From: Acidobacteriota bacterium
GTDB lineage: Bacteria > Acidobacteriota > Terriglobia > UBA7540
Assembly: GCA_902812365.1 (NCBI GenBank)
Contig: CADDZC010000039.1
Location: forward strand, 1-36,626
Length of the DNA: 36,626 nucleotides
Direction of reading: 5' to 3'
The stretch's first letter is position 1. Every line of letters begins with the position of its first letter. The translations under genes were made by a program, and so were the position numbers. Positions 10,769 through 22,217 of this stretch are shown here, piece after piece. The notes under the pieces were generated by a model. It was not told the DNA's origin, did no database searches, and worked only from the letters and a program-made list of their open reading frames with translations.

Positions 10769-11509
10769 CTAACCAGCCGGCCGCGGCGAGGATGAGCCTC
10801 CGCCGTCTGGCGTGCGGCCGGCCTCGCTACCGTCGATCAGTCCTCTCTCGCGGGCCAGCCCCACGATTCGCTCCACGACTTCCTCGGCCGTCAAATGTGT
10901 CGAGTCAATCCGCCGGGCGTCGGGCGCGGCCAGCAAGGGCGAGATTTTTCGTTCCGCGTCGAGCTGATCGCGCCGGCCGATCTCGTAAGCCGTCTGTTCC
11001 AGGCTCGGGTTTCGACCTTCCGATTCTTCCTGCTTCCATCGCCGGCGCGCCCGCTCCTCAGGATCCGCTTCCAAGAAGATTTTGAGCGGCGCGTCGGGAA
11101 ACACCACCGTGCCGATGTCCCGGCCTTCCATCACCACGCCGTCTCCGCTGGCCAAGCTGCGCTGGAAATCGACGAGCTTGGCCCGCACGCTCGCCAGGCG
11201 CGAGACCTTGGCTGCCGCCAGGGTCACCTCCGGCGCGCGGAGCTTCTCCGTGACGTCCCGCCCGTCGAGCAGCACCCGGGGCGGAACGGCGGCCGTATCC
11301 AGCTGAATGTCGGCGCCGGCCAGCAGGCGGCTGACAGCCTCCTCGTCGTCGGGGGAAATACCGCTTTCGATCACTTTCAGGGCCGCCGCGCGATATGTGG
11401 CTCCGCTATCGACATAGTCGAGCCCCAGACGCGACGCCAGCGCCCGCGCTACGGTGCTCTTGCCGGCGCCGGCGGGTCCGTCAATGGCGATCACCAAGGG
11501 TTTCTTCAT
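10769..11509 (-). CDS. cmk: Cytidylate kinase
   Basis: This 246-residue nucleoside monophosphate kinase phosphorylates CMP and dCMP with ATP. The P-loop is GPAGAGKS near the N-terminus, followed by the DSGATYRAAAL segment (equivalent to D-T-G-A-M-Y-R of other Cmk proteins), the GRDIGTVVFPDAPLKIFL block and the Arg-rich lid (ERARRRW). A GTG three codons upstream (11518) is an alternative start; ATG 11509 gives the standard MKKPLVIAIDGPAG beginning, though neither has a clear ribosome site. The C-terminal 15 or so residues are a low-complexity Gly/Ser/Pro tail. The gene converges on rho with no obvious intrinsic terminator between them. Confidence 0.94.
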   Translation of the reverse strand: MKKPLVIAIDGPAGAGKSTVARALASRLGLDYVDSGATYRAAALKVIESGISPDDEEAVSRLLAGADIQLDTAAVPPRVLLDGRDVTEKLRAPEVTLAAAKVSRLASVRAKLVDFQRSLASGDGVVMEGRDIGTVVFPDAPLKIFLEADPEERARRRWKQEESEGRNPSLEQTAYEIGRRDQLDAERKISPLLAAPDARRIDSTHLTAEEVVERIVGLARERGLIDGSEAGRTPDGGGSSSPRPAG

Positions 11510-11671
11510 GCGCGGCACGCTGCGAAGCCCGGCTCTGGGCGGGCGGCACGGGACCGACCGATCGCGCGATAAGAGAAGAATTTACCACGGCCCTCCGCCC
11601 CGCCAAAAACGACCCGCGAGCGAAGCGTGCCGGGAAGGGTTCAGGAAGCGAAGGCGCCTTCAGGTGGCCTC

Positions 11672-11699
11672 AAAAATGAGGCCGGCCGGAGCCGGCCTC
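11672..11699 (-). terminator. Intrinsic terminator after the His-Pro repeat gene
   Basis: On the minus strand a perfect 9-bp stem (arms 11691-11699 and 11678-11686, four-base loop) is followed after one base by five T's (11672-11676). It lies 33 bases past the stop of the gene at 11733. An alternative stem (GGCCTC at 11666-11671 with GAGGCC at 11678-11683) uses part of the same sequence. It separates the His-Pro repeat gene from cmk. Confidence 0.65.
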
Positions 11700-11732
11700 G
11701 TCCAGTCAGGTTGCTCACTCGTAACGGGAGCT

Positions 11733-12329
11733 TTAGCGACGGCGCCGAGCCGCCCGCATCTCCGGCCCTTCATGGCGCTCGTAATGGTGCTGCCGCTTCA
11801 TGAAGGCGCGGGGATGCTCCTGCCAATCCTCGCGGACTTCAGGGTGGTTCTTGAGGAATTCCTGCAGCTCGGGGTGCTTCTGCAAATATTGCGGATTGTC
11901 GATCAGCCGCGGATGCTTCTGGAGCTGCTCCGCGATCTCGGGGTGGCTGTCGAGGAACTGGTCACCCGTGGCGGCTTCGGCGCGGCTGATGTCGCCGCCG
12001 TTGCGCTCGAAACGCCGCTCACGGTTCATGAATTGCCGCGGGTTTTCCTTGATCTCTTCCCGCACCCCCGGATGGTTATTGAGAAACGTCTGCAGGTCAG
12101 GGTGGTGGGAAAGGAAGGTCGGATCATTGATGAGCGAAGGGTTCCGCTGCAACTGCCGGGCGACGCCGGGGTGATCGTCTAGGTACTGGTCGAAGTTGGT
12201 AAGTTCAGTTCGATTGATGTCATTGTCCTGAGCTCGCACGGGGCACACCGGCCACGTTACGGCCAGACCGAGCGCCAGCAGGAGAGCTAGCGCCAGGTTC
12301 GAAAATCGGCTACGGGTGTCTGCCAACAT
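11733..12329 (-). CDS. Secreted protein with two His-Pro-rich repeats, function unknown
   Basis: This 198-residue protein matches no family I can name. It starts at ATG 12329 behind a strong GGAGGAG, has a signal peptide (hydrophobic about 10-25, likely cut after VRA at 33), and consists mainly of two 61-residue units at 49-109 and 125-185 (period 76). Each unit is built as [FY]LDxHPxxAxQLQ, xxPxLIxxPx[FY]L, xxHPxLQxFLxxHPxVRE, xxxPRxFMxR, with roughly 60% identity between the two. His/Asn/Asp-Pro pairs recur every 6-10 residues, which suggests short helices broken by prolines. The C-terminus is very basic (RAARRRR). It has its own terminator; its upstream neighbour is mutL, 100 bases away. 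Periplasmic location is inferred from the signal peptide. Function is unknown. Confidence 0.82.
   Translation of the reverse strand: MLADTRSRFSNLALALLLALGLAVTWPVCPVRAQDNDINRTELTNFDQYLDDHPGVARQLQRNPSLINDPTFLSHHPDLQTFLNNHPGVREEIKENPRQFMNRERRFERNGGDISRAEAATGDQFLDSHPEIAEQLQKHPRLIDNPQYLQKHPELQEFLKNHPEVREDWQEHPRAFMKRQHHYERHEGPEMRAARRRR
11775..12185 (-). repeat. Two-unit internal duplication in the His-Pro protein gene
   Basis: Unit 1 spans 12003-12185 and unit 2 spans 11775-11957, encoding residues 49-109 and 125-185. The units align without gaps at the protein level, so the gene grew by an in-frame duplication of a 76-codon segment (61 conserved codons plus a 15-codon linker). Confidence 0.75.
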
Positions 12330-12429
12330 GATTTCTCCTCCGGGAAAACATTCGTTCCGTCTCAATCGCTTCCGTGCTCAAAAACACACTATCGGCGAAA
12401 AAGTTGCGCGCTCGAGGTGGCGGCGCTAA

Positions 12430-14376
12430 CTACAAGCGTTTAAAGGCCTTTTGTATCTCTTTGAGACTGTGCTTGAGCAGGATGGGCCGGCCATGGGGGC
12501 AGGTCATGGGACATTCGGTACGGCTCAGTTCGCGGACCAGCCAGTTCATCTTCTCGCGATCCAGGGGCGTATGGACCTTAATCGCCGCATGGCAGGCGAT
12601 GGTGGCGCTGATCTGGCTGCGGAGAGTTTCGAGAGAGATCGATTCCGCGCCGCCCCGGATCGCGTCAAAGATGGCCAGCAGCAAGGACTCGACTTGATCG
12701 GCCCCGATGTCAGCCGGAGCGGTGCGGACGACCACGGCCCGCTGGCCGAAAGGTTCCGCGTCAAAGCCGCTCGCTCGGAGCTCGGCGGCGATCTCGGCGA
12801 ACAGCGCTTGCTGCTCGGGCTGCAGTTCCACGATGATGGGAATGAGCAGTCTCTGTGACTCGGCGCGTTGCTCGCGGGCGAGGCGCAGTTGCTTCTCGAA
12901 AAGGATGCGCTCGTGGGCCACGTGTTGGTCAATGATCCACAGGCCGTCGGCGTTGGTAGCGATGATGAAACTGGCTTCGAGCTGGCCGAGGGGATGGAGA
13001 TCCGCCGGGAACTCAGGTGCGGCCTGGCTCAAGGCTCCGGGCGCTTCCGAAGGGGCGGCCACGCCAGCCGCGAGGGCCTCGGACGGCTGCGCACCTCGGC
13101 TCAGCGCCGTAAACGGGTCCGTCATCTCTGCCCGTTCGGCAAGAGGCAAACGCGGGACGTACGGCTGAGGGCGCGGCGGTGAGAGACGGAATGCGCCGGC
13201 GGCTCCGGGTGCGCCGGGCGAATCTCCGCCGGCGCGCCGGGATAGGTCATCCGGCCCCCGGGGAACGTCCCCCTGACCGGCACTCACGGCCGCCTCGGCG
13301 CTCCGCGGCATCGGAAAGGCCACGACCGGCCGCGCGGCGATCAGGGCCTGGCGGATGGCATCGCGCACGACATCATGGATGAAGTTCGGGTGGCGGAATC
13401 GCACCTCGGTTTTCGAGGGGTGGACGTTCACATCCACCTCCGCCGGCGGCAGCTCCAAAAACACGAGCGCCACGGGGAACATCTTGGGAGGAAGGATGTT
13501 CCGGTAAGCTTCCGTGATTGCGTGGAGGATCAGCCGGTCGCGCACCAGGCGGCGATTGACAAAAAAATAGACTTCGTGGCGATTCAGTTTCTGAACCTCG
13601 GGGCGGGAAACAAACCCCAGCACGCGAGCCCGGGCAGGAGTCCCGGCGGGCGGGGCTGCATCTTCGCCGCCGGACGCAGGCGGCATCTGCCGCTCGACCG
13701 GCGCCATCTCGATGAGCTGCTCGAGGAGCTGGCCGCCCATCAACTGATAAACGCGGGACCGCAAATCTGGCGCGGGCGGAGCGTTAATCATCTCGTTCGC
13801 GAGCGAGGTCAGCCGCATGTTGGTTTCGGGATGCGCCAGAGCGTAGTGAGTCACAAGGCTGGCGATGTGGCTGAGTTCTGTCGATTCCGACCTCAGAAAC
13901 TTGCGGCGCGCGGGGGTGTTGAAAAACACATCCCGTACCTCCACACTGGTGCCGCCCGCCCACGCCACGTCTTTCACATCGCGCAGCCTGCCGCCGGCGA
14001 TTTCAATGCGGGTGCCGGAGGTCTCTGAAAGCTCCCGCGTCTCCAGTACCAGGCGGGAGACGGCGGCGATGGAGGGTAATGCTTCGCCGCGAAAGCCGAG
14101 CGTCGAGATCTCGAACAAGTCCTCGGCATCGCGAATTTTGCTGGTGGCGTGGCGCTCGAAGGCCAGCAGGGCATCATCGCGATTCATGCCACATCCGTCG
14201 TCGACCACACGAACCAGCCGTTTACCTCCGGATTCAACATAGACGTCGATGCGCTTGGCTCCGGCGTCGAGCGAGTTTTCCAGCAACTCCTTGACGATCG
14301 ACGCCGGACGCTCGACGACTTCTCCGGCGGCGATCTGGTTGGCGACGTGCTCGGGAAGAATACGAATCATTGACAT
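12430..14376 (-). CDS. mutL: DNA mismatch repair protein MutL (endonuclease type)
   Basis: This 648-residue protein has the GHKL ATPase core: Glu30 and Asn34 in ELLENSLDAGA, DDGCGM at 59-64 and GFRGEA at 94-99. A transducer domain follows, then a Pro/Ala-rich linker (about 350-460) and a dimerisation/endonuclease domain. The metal-binding motif DQHVAHERILFE is at 483-494, ACHAAIK about 110 residues later, CPHGRP at 626-631, and the end is FKRL. These motifs mark a MutL that nicks DNA itself, as expected where MutH is absent. Position 4 of the motif is Val rather than the common Ala. ATG 14376 has an AAGGTGG seven bases upstream. No mutS is in the window. Confidence 0.95.
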   Translation of the reverse strand: MSMIRILPEHVANQIAAGEVVERPASIVKELLENSLDAGAKRIDVYVESGGKRLVRVVDDGCGMNRDDALLAFERHATSKIRDAEDLFEISTLGFRGEALPSIAAVSRLVLETRELSETSGTRIEIAGGRLRDVKDVAWAGGTSVEVRDVFFNTPARRKFLRSESTELSHIASLVTHYALAHPETNMRLTSLANEMINAPPAPDLRSRVYQLMGGQLLEQLIEMAPVERQMPPASGGEDAAPPAGTPARARVLGFVSRPEVQKLNRHEVYFFVNRRLVRDRLILHAITEAYRNILPPKMFPVALVFLELPPAEVDVNVHPSKTEVRFRHPNFIHDVVRDAIRQALIAARPVVAFPMPRSAEAAVSAGQGDVPRGPDDLSRRAGGDSPGAPGAAGAFRLSPPRPQPYVPRLPLAERAEMTDPFTALSRGAQPSEALAAGVAAPSEAPGALSQAAPEFPADLHPLGQLEASFIIATNADGLWIIDQHVAHERILFEKQLRLAREQRAESQRLLIPIIVELQPEQQALFAEIAAELRASGFDAEPFGQRAVVVRTAPADIGADQVESLLLAIFDAIRGGAESISLETLRSQISATIACHAAIKVHTPLDREKMNWLVRELSRTECPMTCPHGRPILLKHSLKEIQKAFKRL

Positions 14377-14496
14377 GGTGCAACCACCTTAGCAGCCTGG
14401 ACCCATCCCCGTCGACCGGTGTGGCGAAGTTGAACTCTTCGGATCGTCGCCTGGGGCATCCCCCGCCGCTCGCCGGCCTGCGCTGCAGCAGTCGTG

Positions 14497-16178
14497 TCAC
14501 AGGGTTTTCAAGAAGGCGATCAACGCTTTCTTGTCGCCGGGCGAGAGATTCAATCCGAATGGATGCCCCGGCACGGCGCGGTTACTGACCTTGTAACCCT
14601 TATATCCGGTCGGTACGTAACTGTCGTGCAAACGTCGGGGATCAAACCAATCCTCCAGCGTAGCGCAAGAGCCATCGTGCGGAAACAAGCCCCGATACCA
14701 GAGTCCTTGCAGCGAGGGCACTTTATAGAAGCCCGTGCCCCGCCGCGTGTCAAGCGCCAGCGTTGAATCAGTGCCGACGGAGACCGGCAAGATGGCAAAA
14801 TCCTTGAATGCTTCGCGGGAAGGCTGAAAGCCTTGAGCGAGCGTCAATTGGTTGTTGGTGTACAGGGGCGGGGTGTGGCAACGGGAGCAGCCTTCGCGCT
14901 CGAATACTCGCCGGCCACGCGCCGCGACTCCGTCGAATGGGTTAGGATTCGGAGGAGGTTGGAGTGAGTAGAGGTAGAGCGCCAGAGCATAGAGCTGTTC
15001 GTCGCGATAGCGGGAACGGGAGCCCGGGTCGGGGAGCACACGGAAATCGATGCCATCAGGAATAAAATTCCCGTAACGGGCCAGGCCCTTCACATCCTGA
15101 TTGATGGCCGCATAGCGCATCAAATCGCCGATCGACCGCTGTTGAATTTCTCCGGTATGGTCCAGGTAACGCCGCCCTTCGACGCCGATCAAATCCGGCG
15201 TCTGAACCGGATGAAAAAGACTGCTGCCGCCGCGGTCAGTCATGCCCGGCGGAATAGCCCGAAGAGCCTCAATGACGTCGTTCAGGGACCGTTGCTGGAA
15301 CGCGGGTTCCGGACGGGTTTGGGGCCAGGGCACGTCGAAAGAGGCCCGCAAGAAACGGCGGACCTCGTCGAGCAGCTCCCCGGGGTTGGCCGTCGCGGCC
15401 GCCAGCATTTGGAGCCGAAAAGCGGCTGCCTGATCGAAAGGAAAATTCCCTTGCGCTCCTTTCACCACTTGGCCGCCCGGCAAAACGCGCGTGTGGCACA
15501 TGCCGCAGGCCTGTTGTCCAAGCTCCACGATCCCCGGCCTCCGGATGACGTACCGCGCAAACGGGACGGTGCCGTCGGCGGCTACCGGGGTACCGGTGGC
15601 CACGTACCAAGCGGGGTTGCGGACATCGTCGACCGTGACGACCGACGCTCCCCAGCGGTCAGAGTCGTAAGCGATGGGGGCATCGAATACCATTTCGCCC
15701 GCCTCGATCCAATCCGCTTTGGTCTTGAGCTGAGGAGCATGAAACGCTCCTTCATTATCGATGCCCCAGACGATTTCGGGCTTCTGGCGCTCGAGCCAGT
15801 TCCAATAGCCTGTTGGCTCGCGCCCGGGCGCGTAGACGGGATAGCTCTTGTAAATCGGCCGCCGCGACATGCGATAGTAAAAATCCCAGGAGACTTCCGC
15901 CGGGCTATATTTGGAGTTGGCCAGTGGAACCTCGAGACTGAGGAGAGTCTCCTCATCCCAGACTTCCGGGATCGAGGGCCGGAAGCGACTGAAGGCTGAA
16001 CCGGCTTGAGACGGTCGAAGGGGAGAGGACGGTTCGGCACCCGCCTGGCCAAGTTGCCCGCCGGCCGCTGCCAACAGGGCTGCCAGGGTCACCAATGCTG
16101 CGGCGAACGGCACGCTCTTCAAACTCGCCTTCGGATCATGAGCGATCACGGCCCGATTTGGTAACTCCTCGACCGGGG

Positions 16179-16182
<4 letters not shown>
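14497..16182 (-). CDS. Secreted di-haem c-type cytochrome, MauG/cytochrome c peroxidase-like
   Basis: This 561-residue protein has an N-terminal hydrophobic export segment (about 22-45) and two c-haem sites, CGMCH at 226-230 and CSRCH at 432-436. The C-terminal part has the hallmarks of the bacterial di-haem peroxidase/MauG group: GTGFYKVPSLQGLWYRG, the HDGS box at 502-505, and a closing LSPGDKKALIAFLKTL. The segment at about 70-220 (PEVWDEETLLSLEVPL, RPIYKSYPVYAPGREP) is an extra domain not present in classical CcpA. RoxA-type oxygenases also have two c-haems and cannot be excluded. The ATG overlaps the aspS stop by four bases (ATGA), so translation may be coupled, an odd pairing for an exported redox protein. 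The substrate is unknown. Confidence 0.85.
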
Positions 16183-17975
<1,793 letters not shown>

Positions 17976-18053
17976 CGCATTGGTTGTCAGCGGCCCGCTC
18001 TCCGGTCTCAATCGGATGCCCTTCCCCCGACACCCCCGTCGGCTCCACGGCGC

Positions 18054-19349
18054 TTACGTCTCGCTGGGCGCTGCCTCTTCCCGCTTCGCTTGCAGGTAGC
18101 GCTCGATCTCGGCCCGCTCCACTGCTTCCTGCTCGCCCGTGGTCATATCTTTCACCTGATAGCGACCGCTCGCCAGCTCTCCTTCGCCGATGATCACGAC
18201 AAAGCGAGCGCCGAGCTTATTGGCGATTGCCAGGGATCGTTTCAATTTCAGCGGCTGATAAGCGATCTCCACGCGCTGCCCGGAGCGGCGGAGTTGGCGG
18301 GCCAATTCCCCGGCCGGAGCGAGCGCCCCGTCCCCCATCCAAGCCACGTAAACCTCGAGCGGGCATTCCACCTTCAGCTGCCCGGCTGCTTCCACCGCCA
18401 GCACCAGCCGATCCTGCCCGATGGCGAAGCCGAATCCAGGCGCGGCCGGGCCGCCAATCATCTCCGACAGGCCGTCGTAGCGCCCCCCACCCAGCAGCGA
18501 GTTTTGTGCTCCCAGGACGCCGCTGGTAACCTCAAAGGTCGTTCGCGTGTAGTAGTCGAGACCGCGAACGAGTCGGGGGTTGATCGTGTAGGCGACGCCC
18601 CGCTCGCGCAGCTGTTGCGTAACCCGATCAAAATGGTGGCGACATTCGGCGTCCAGGTAATCGATAATATGGGGCAGCCGCTCGATGAGGGGCTGGTCGC
18701 CGGGCACCTTGCAGTCCAACACCCGCAGCGGATTGGTCTCGGCGCGGCGCTGGCAATCAGCGCACATCTGAGCCGCCACGCCCCGCAGCGCCTGGCGTAA
18801 GACCCGGACATACTCGGCGCGACAGTTCGGGCACCCCACCGAATTGATGAACAACGTGTACTGTCGAATTCCCACCCGATCCAGCAGCAGGGCCACCAGC
18901 TCAATTCCTTCGGCGTCGATGGAGGGATGATCAGAACCGAGCACCTCGGCGCCGATTTGGTAAAACTGCCGGTATCGCCCTTTTTGGGGGCGGTCGCGGC
19001 GGAACATCGGCCCCAGGTAATAGAACTTGTGGATGCCCCCTCGATTGTAAAGGGCGTGCTCGGTATAGGCTCGGACCACCGAGGCGGTCGCTTCCGGTCG
19101 AAGCGTCAGCGACTCCTCGCCGCGATCACAGAAGGTGTACATTTCCTTCGTCACGATATCGGTGTCGGCCCCAACGCTCCGCGTAAAGAGCGCCGTCGGC
19201 TCGAGTATAGGGGTGCGAATCTCATCGAAATTGTAAGCGTGAAACACCTGCCGCGCCTCCTCCTCGACGCGCTGCCACAGCCACGTCTCGGGCGGCAGCA
19301 GGTCACGCATGCCTTTGACGGAACGAATCGGCTCAACGTCCTTGGACAT
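18054..19349 (-). CDS. hisS: Histidyl-tRNA synthetase
   Basis: This 431-residue class II synthetase charges tRNA-His. It shows motif 1 (VKGMRDLLPPE and following), motif 2 (YYLGPMFRRDRPQKGRYRQFYQ), the two HisRS-specific boxes RGLDYYTRTTFE and GGGRYDGL, and a C-terminal anticodon-binding domain from about 330. The insertion carries paired cysteines (CPNC and CADC), a pattern common in bacterial HisRS. ATG 19349 has GAGG upstream at a suitable distance. The gene sits between a gamma-carbonic-anhydrase-like gene and aspS on the same strand. Confidence 0.96.
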   Translation of the reverse strand: MSKDVEPIRSVKGMRDLLPPETWLWQRVEEEARQVFHAYNFDEIRTPILEPTALFTRSVGADTDIVTKEMYTFCDRGEESLTLRPEATASVVRAYTEHALYNRGGIHKFYYLGPMFRRDRPQKGRYRQFYQIGAEVLGSDHPSIDAEGIELVALLLDRVGIRQYTLFINSVGCPNCRAEYVRVLRQALRGVAAQMCADCQRRAETNPLRVLDCKVPGDQPLIERLPHIIDYLDAECRHHFDRVTQQLRERGVAYTINPRLVRGLDYYTRTTFEVTSGVLGAQNSLLGGGRYDGLSEMIGGPAAPGFGFAIGQDRLVLAVEAAGQLKVECPLEVYVAWMGDGALAPAGELARQLRRSGQRVEIAYQPLKLKRSLAIANKLGARFVVIIGEGELASGRYQVKDMTTGEQEAVERAEIERYLQAKREEAAPSET

Positions 19350-19439
19350 GTCCTCGAATCAGGAAAACGGCGCTGGCCGGAAATGGCCGATCAACCCACG
19401 ACGCTCGCTCACGGCCGGTCGCTTTAGGCTGATCCCGCT

Positions 19440-19967
19440 TCACTGATCCCTCGCCCCCGCTTTCTCCGACAGGTAGGTTTCCTTGTATTCCAGATAGTGG
19501 ATCGCGTGCATGTCGATAAATTGCCGTTCCGGCTCGCCGAGTTGGCGCTGAAACTTGGCCGGCAGGCCCATGTACAGGCTCCGTGGGGGGATCACCGCGT
19601 TTTCCGGCACCAGCGCGCCGGCGGCAATGATGGAGCCCTCTCCCACGCGCGCGTTGTTCAGCAGAATGGCACCCATGCCAATCAAGCAGTGACTCTCGAT
19701 AACGCAACCGTGTAACACGGCCCGATGCCCGACCGTCACCCAGTCGCCCACGGTGACCGGCGAGCCGATCATCGTGTGGACGACCGAACCGTCCTGAATG
19801 TTGCTGTTGGCGCCAATGCGGATCGGCTCGATATCGCCGCGCACGACGGAGTGAAACCACACACTGGCATTTTCACCGATCTCGACGTCGCCAATTACAT
19901 CCGCGCTGGAGGCCACGAAGGCCGACGCGGCCACACGGGGGACTCGTCCTCGGTAACTCAGAATCAT
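19440..19967 (-). CDS. Gamma-carbonic anhydrase-like hexapeptide-repeat protein
   Basis: This 175-residue protein is a left-handed beta-helix of the gamma-carbonic anhydrase/PaaY/YrdA group. The three metal-ligand histidines are in place: His64 (NIQDGSVVHT), His81 (VGHRAVLHG) and His86. The C-terminal helix (from about residue 136) packs against the helix in this family. Metal binding is very likely; carbonic anhydrase activity is not assured, because many such proteins lack it or are unassayed. It is the first gene of a minus-strand run with hisS and aspS and is divergent from the glycosyltransferase at 20161. Confidence 0.88.
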   Translation of the reverse strand: MILSYRGRVPRVAASAFVASSADVIGDVEIGENASVWFHSVVRGDIEPIRIGANSNIQDGSVVHTMIGSPVTVGDWVTVGHRAVLHGCVIESHCLIGMGAILLNNARVGEGSIIAAGALVPENAVIPPRSLYMGLPAKFQRQLGEPERQFIDMHAIHYLEYKETYLSEKAGARDQ

Positions 19968-20160
19968 GGGTTGGATCGCTCAGTCACGAAGTCTGTCAGC
20001 GACGATATCAACCTAACATACGGCCCCGATGGCTGCAAGGCAGGCCTGCCGCCAGCAGCCGAACCGGAACGGCCGCCTCAATTCCAAGCCTCCGATGGCA
20101 CTGGATCACGTAAAATGGGGTGAGCCGCGGACGCTCAATCGATACGGGTTCTCGACCCCC

Positions 20161-20850
20161 ATGCCACGCTATGCCCTGATCATTCCCGCCCTGGATGAAG
20201 CCGCGAGCATCGGGAAGCTGCTGCGCGAGATTCCGCGCGACCTGTTTCCCGCCGTCATTGTGGTCGACAACGGCAGCCGCGACGGCACAGCCGATGCCGC
20301 CCGCGCAGGCGGTGCCGACGTCATTCACGAGCCGCGTCGCGGCTACGGGCGGGCGTGCCAGGCGGGCCTGGCCGCGATTCATCCCGAGACGACGGCCGTG
20401 GCTTTCATCGACGCCGATCTTTCCCAGGACCCGGCCGATCTCGCGCTTCTGGTGCGCCGGTTCGAAGAGACGGGCTGCGACCTCGCGATTGGATCGCGCG
20501 TGCTGGGCGCCTCGGAGCCCGGCGCGCTCACCCCGCTCCAGCGGTTGGGCAACTGGCTTTCGACCCGATGCATTCGAGTCCTATGGGGTGCGCGTTTCAC
20601 TGACCTCGGCCCGCTGCGCATGGTGAGCACGCGGGCGCTTGGGCAACTGGCACTGACCGATCATGACTTCGGCTGGAACGCGGAAATGCAGGCCAAAGCG
20701 GCGCGCCTGGGTTTGAAAGTCATCGAGATTCCGGTTTGTAGCCGCCGCCGCTGGGCGGGAAAATCGAAGATTTCAGGGACGCTCGCGGGTAGCATTCGAG
20801 CGGGCTTCAAGATTCTGTGGACAATCTATCGGTGCTGGAGAACCGGGTAA
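20161..20850 (+). CDS. Family 2 glycosyltransferase (dolichyl-phosphate mannosyltransferase-like)
   Basis: This 229-residue GT-A enzyme starts MPRYALIIPALDEAASIG, has VIVVDNGSRDGT for nucleotide binding and DADLSQDP as the D-x-D metal site at about residues 83-90. The later part (DFGWNAEMQAKAARLGLKVIEIPV, then RRRWAGKSKI) resembles the catalytic end of polyprenyl-phosphate sugar transferases. No transmembrane segment is evident, so it probably acts at the inner face of the membrane. ATG 20161 is chosen because the GT2 N-terminus begins there; the frame is open to an ATG at 20029 but that stretch is not family-like. The donor and acceptor sugars are unknown. Confidence 0.88.
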   Translation: MPRYALIIPALDEAASIGKLLREIPRDLFPAVIVVDNGSRDGTADAARAGGADVIHEPRRGYGRACQAGLAAIHPETTAVAFIDADLSQDPADLALLVRRFEETGCDLAIGSRVLGASEPGALTPLQRLGNWLSTRCIRVLWGARFTDLGPLRMVSTRALGQLALTDHDFGWNAEMQAKAARLGLKVIEIPVCSRRRWAGKSKISGTLAGSIRAGFKILWTIYRCWRTG

Positions 20851-21065
20851 GCGGGAAGGTTGAGCCCGACAGCCTTCAAGAGGAGCGGGTCGCCTCACGC
20901 CGCGCTGGGGTGAGCTTGACGGCGGTGAGCCCTGGTTCCTAGTTGACCGCCCCGGGAGAACAAGGCCGGCACAGCCTGTACCTTTCGATCGCGGTAATGT
21001 TAAGATAGCCGCCGGCGAACGGCCGCGCGACGGCTGCCGGCGCATCCTCGGATGACGGAGAAATC

Positions 21066-22217
21066 ATGGTGACGCGATTCATGCACGCTCTCGGTGGGTT
21101 CGCCGCCCTGTGGGCCGTCGTGGCAATGCCGGGAGCAGCCGGCAAAGGCGCCAATCTCGACCTCCACAGGAGCCCATTCGGAACCATGCCCAACGGACAA
21201 GCCATCGACCTTTATACGCTCACCAATCGCCACGGAATGAAGGTCGCGATCACCAACTACGGCGGACGGATCGTTTCCCTCCTCGTCCCCGACCGGCACG
21301 GCAAGATGGATGACGTGGTTTTGGGATTCGATAACCTCGAGGGCTACCTGGGAAAGAACGATCCGTTCTTTGGCGCCTTGGTGGGCCGGTACGCTAATCG
21401 GATCGCTCATGCTCGATTCACGCTGGACGGCGTCGAATACCGATTGGCGGCCAACGACGGTGAGAACAGCTTGCACGGAGGCCTCCGAGGTTTCGACAAA
21501 CGGGTCTGGCGACCGCGCCCGCTGGCCGGCGCCCATCCGGCGCTGGAACTGACCTACCTGAGCCAGGACGGTGAAGAGGGATACCCGGGGAACTTGAACG
21601 TTCAAGTCGTCTATACGCTCGAGGATGACAACGCCCTGCGAATTGACTATACGGCGACCACCGACAAGGATACCGTGCTCAACCTCACCAACCACTCCTA
21701 TTTCAATTTGTCGGGCCAGGGCCACGGTGACATCCTGAAGCAGATCGCCATGATTAACGCCGACCACTTCACGCCCATTGATGCCACCCTGATTCCGACC
21801 GGCCAGATCGAAAGCGTGGCCGGCACGCCGCTGGACTTCCGCCGGCCGACGGCAATCGGGGCGCGAATTGACGCGGATGACCAGCAGCTGCGATTCGGCC
21901 ATGGTTACGACCACAACTTCGTTCTCAATCGCCACGGAAACGGCCTGGCGCTGGCGGCGCGCGTCACCGACCCGGAATCCGGCCGAGTCTTGGAGGTTCT
22001 CACCACCCAGCCGGGCGTGCAGTTTTATACTGGGAACTTCCTCGACGGCACGATCCGCGGAAAACGGGGCGTGGTGTATGCCCATCGCGGGGCGTTTTGC
22101 CTGGAGACTCAGCACTTTCCCAATTCGCCGAATCAGCCCAACTTCCCGAGCACCGAACTTAAGCCGGGTCAAACCTATCACCAGGTGACAATCTTCAAGT
22201 TTTCGACCACCCCATAA
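21066..22217 (+). CDS. galM: Secreted aldose 1-epimerase (galactose mutarotase)
   Basis: This 383-residue protein carries a signal peptide (MVTRFMHALGGFAALWAVVA, likely cut near residue 26) and a galactose-mutarotase beta-sandwich. Conserved parts are GxxVGRYANRI, the NSLHGG histidine, the catalytic histidine in NLTNHSYFNL, and the catalytic glutamate in CLETQHFPNSPN near the C-terminus. The enzyme interconverts alpha and beta anomers of sugars such as galactose. The export signal places it in the periplasm, where it would act on incoming sugars. The upstream gap of 215 bases shows no clear promoter. It is not part of an obvious galactose operon. Confidence 0.92.
   Translation: MVTRFMHALGGFAALWAVVAMPGAAGKGANLDLHRSPFGTMPNGQAIDLYTLTNRHGMKVAITNYGGRIVSLLVPDRHGKMDDVVLGFDNLEGYLGKNDPFFGALVGRYANRIAHARFTLDGVEYRLAANDGENSLHGGLRGFDKRVWRPRPLAGAHPALELTYLSQDGEEGYPGNLNVQVVYTLEDDNALRIDYTATTDKDTVLNLTNHSYFNLSGQGHGDILKQIAMINADHFTPIDATLIPTGQIESVAGTPLDFRRPTAIGARIDADDQQLRFGHGYDHNFVLNRHGNGLALAARVTDPESGRVLEVLTTQPGVQFYTGNFLDGTIRGKRGVVYAHRGAFCLETQHFPNSPNQPNFPSTELKPGQTYHQVTIFKFSTTP

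Noticed and set aside
20082-20116. Promoter for the glycosyltransferase (TAAAAT at 20111)
   Set aside because: The nearest -35-like element is 23 bases away and poor, so there is no supportable promoter.
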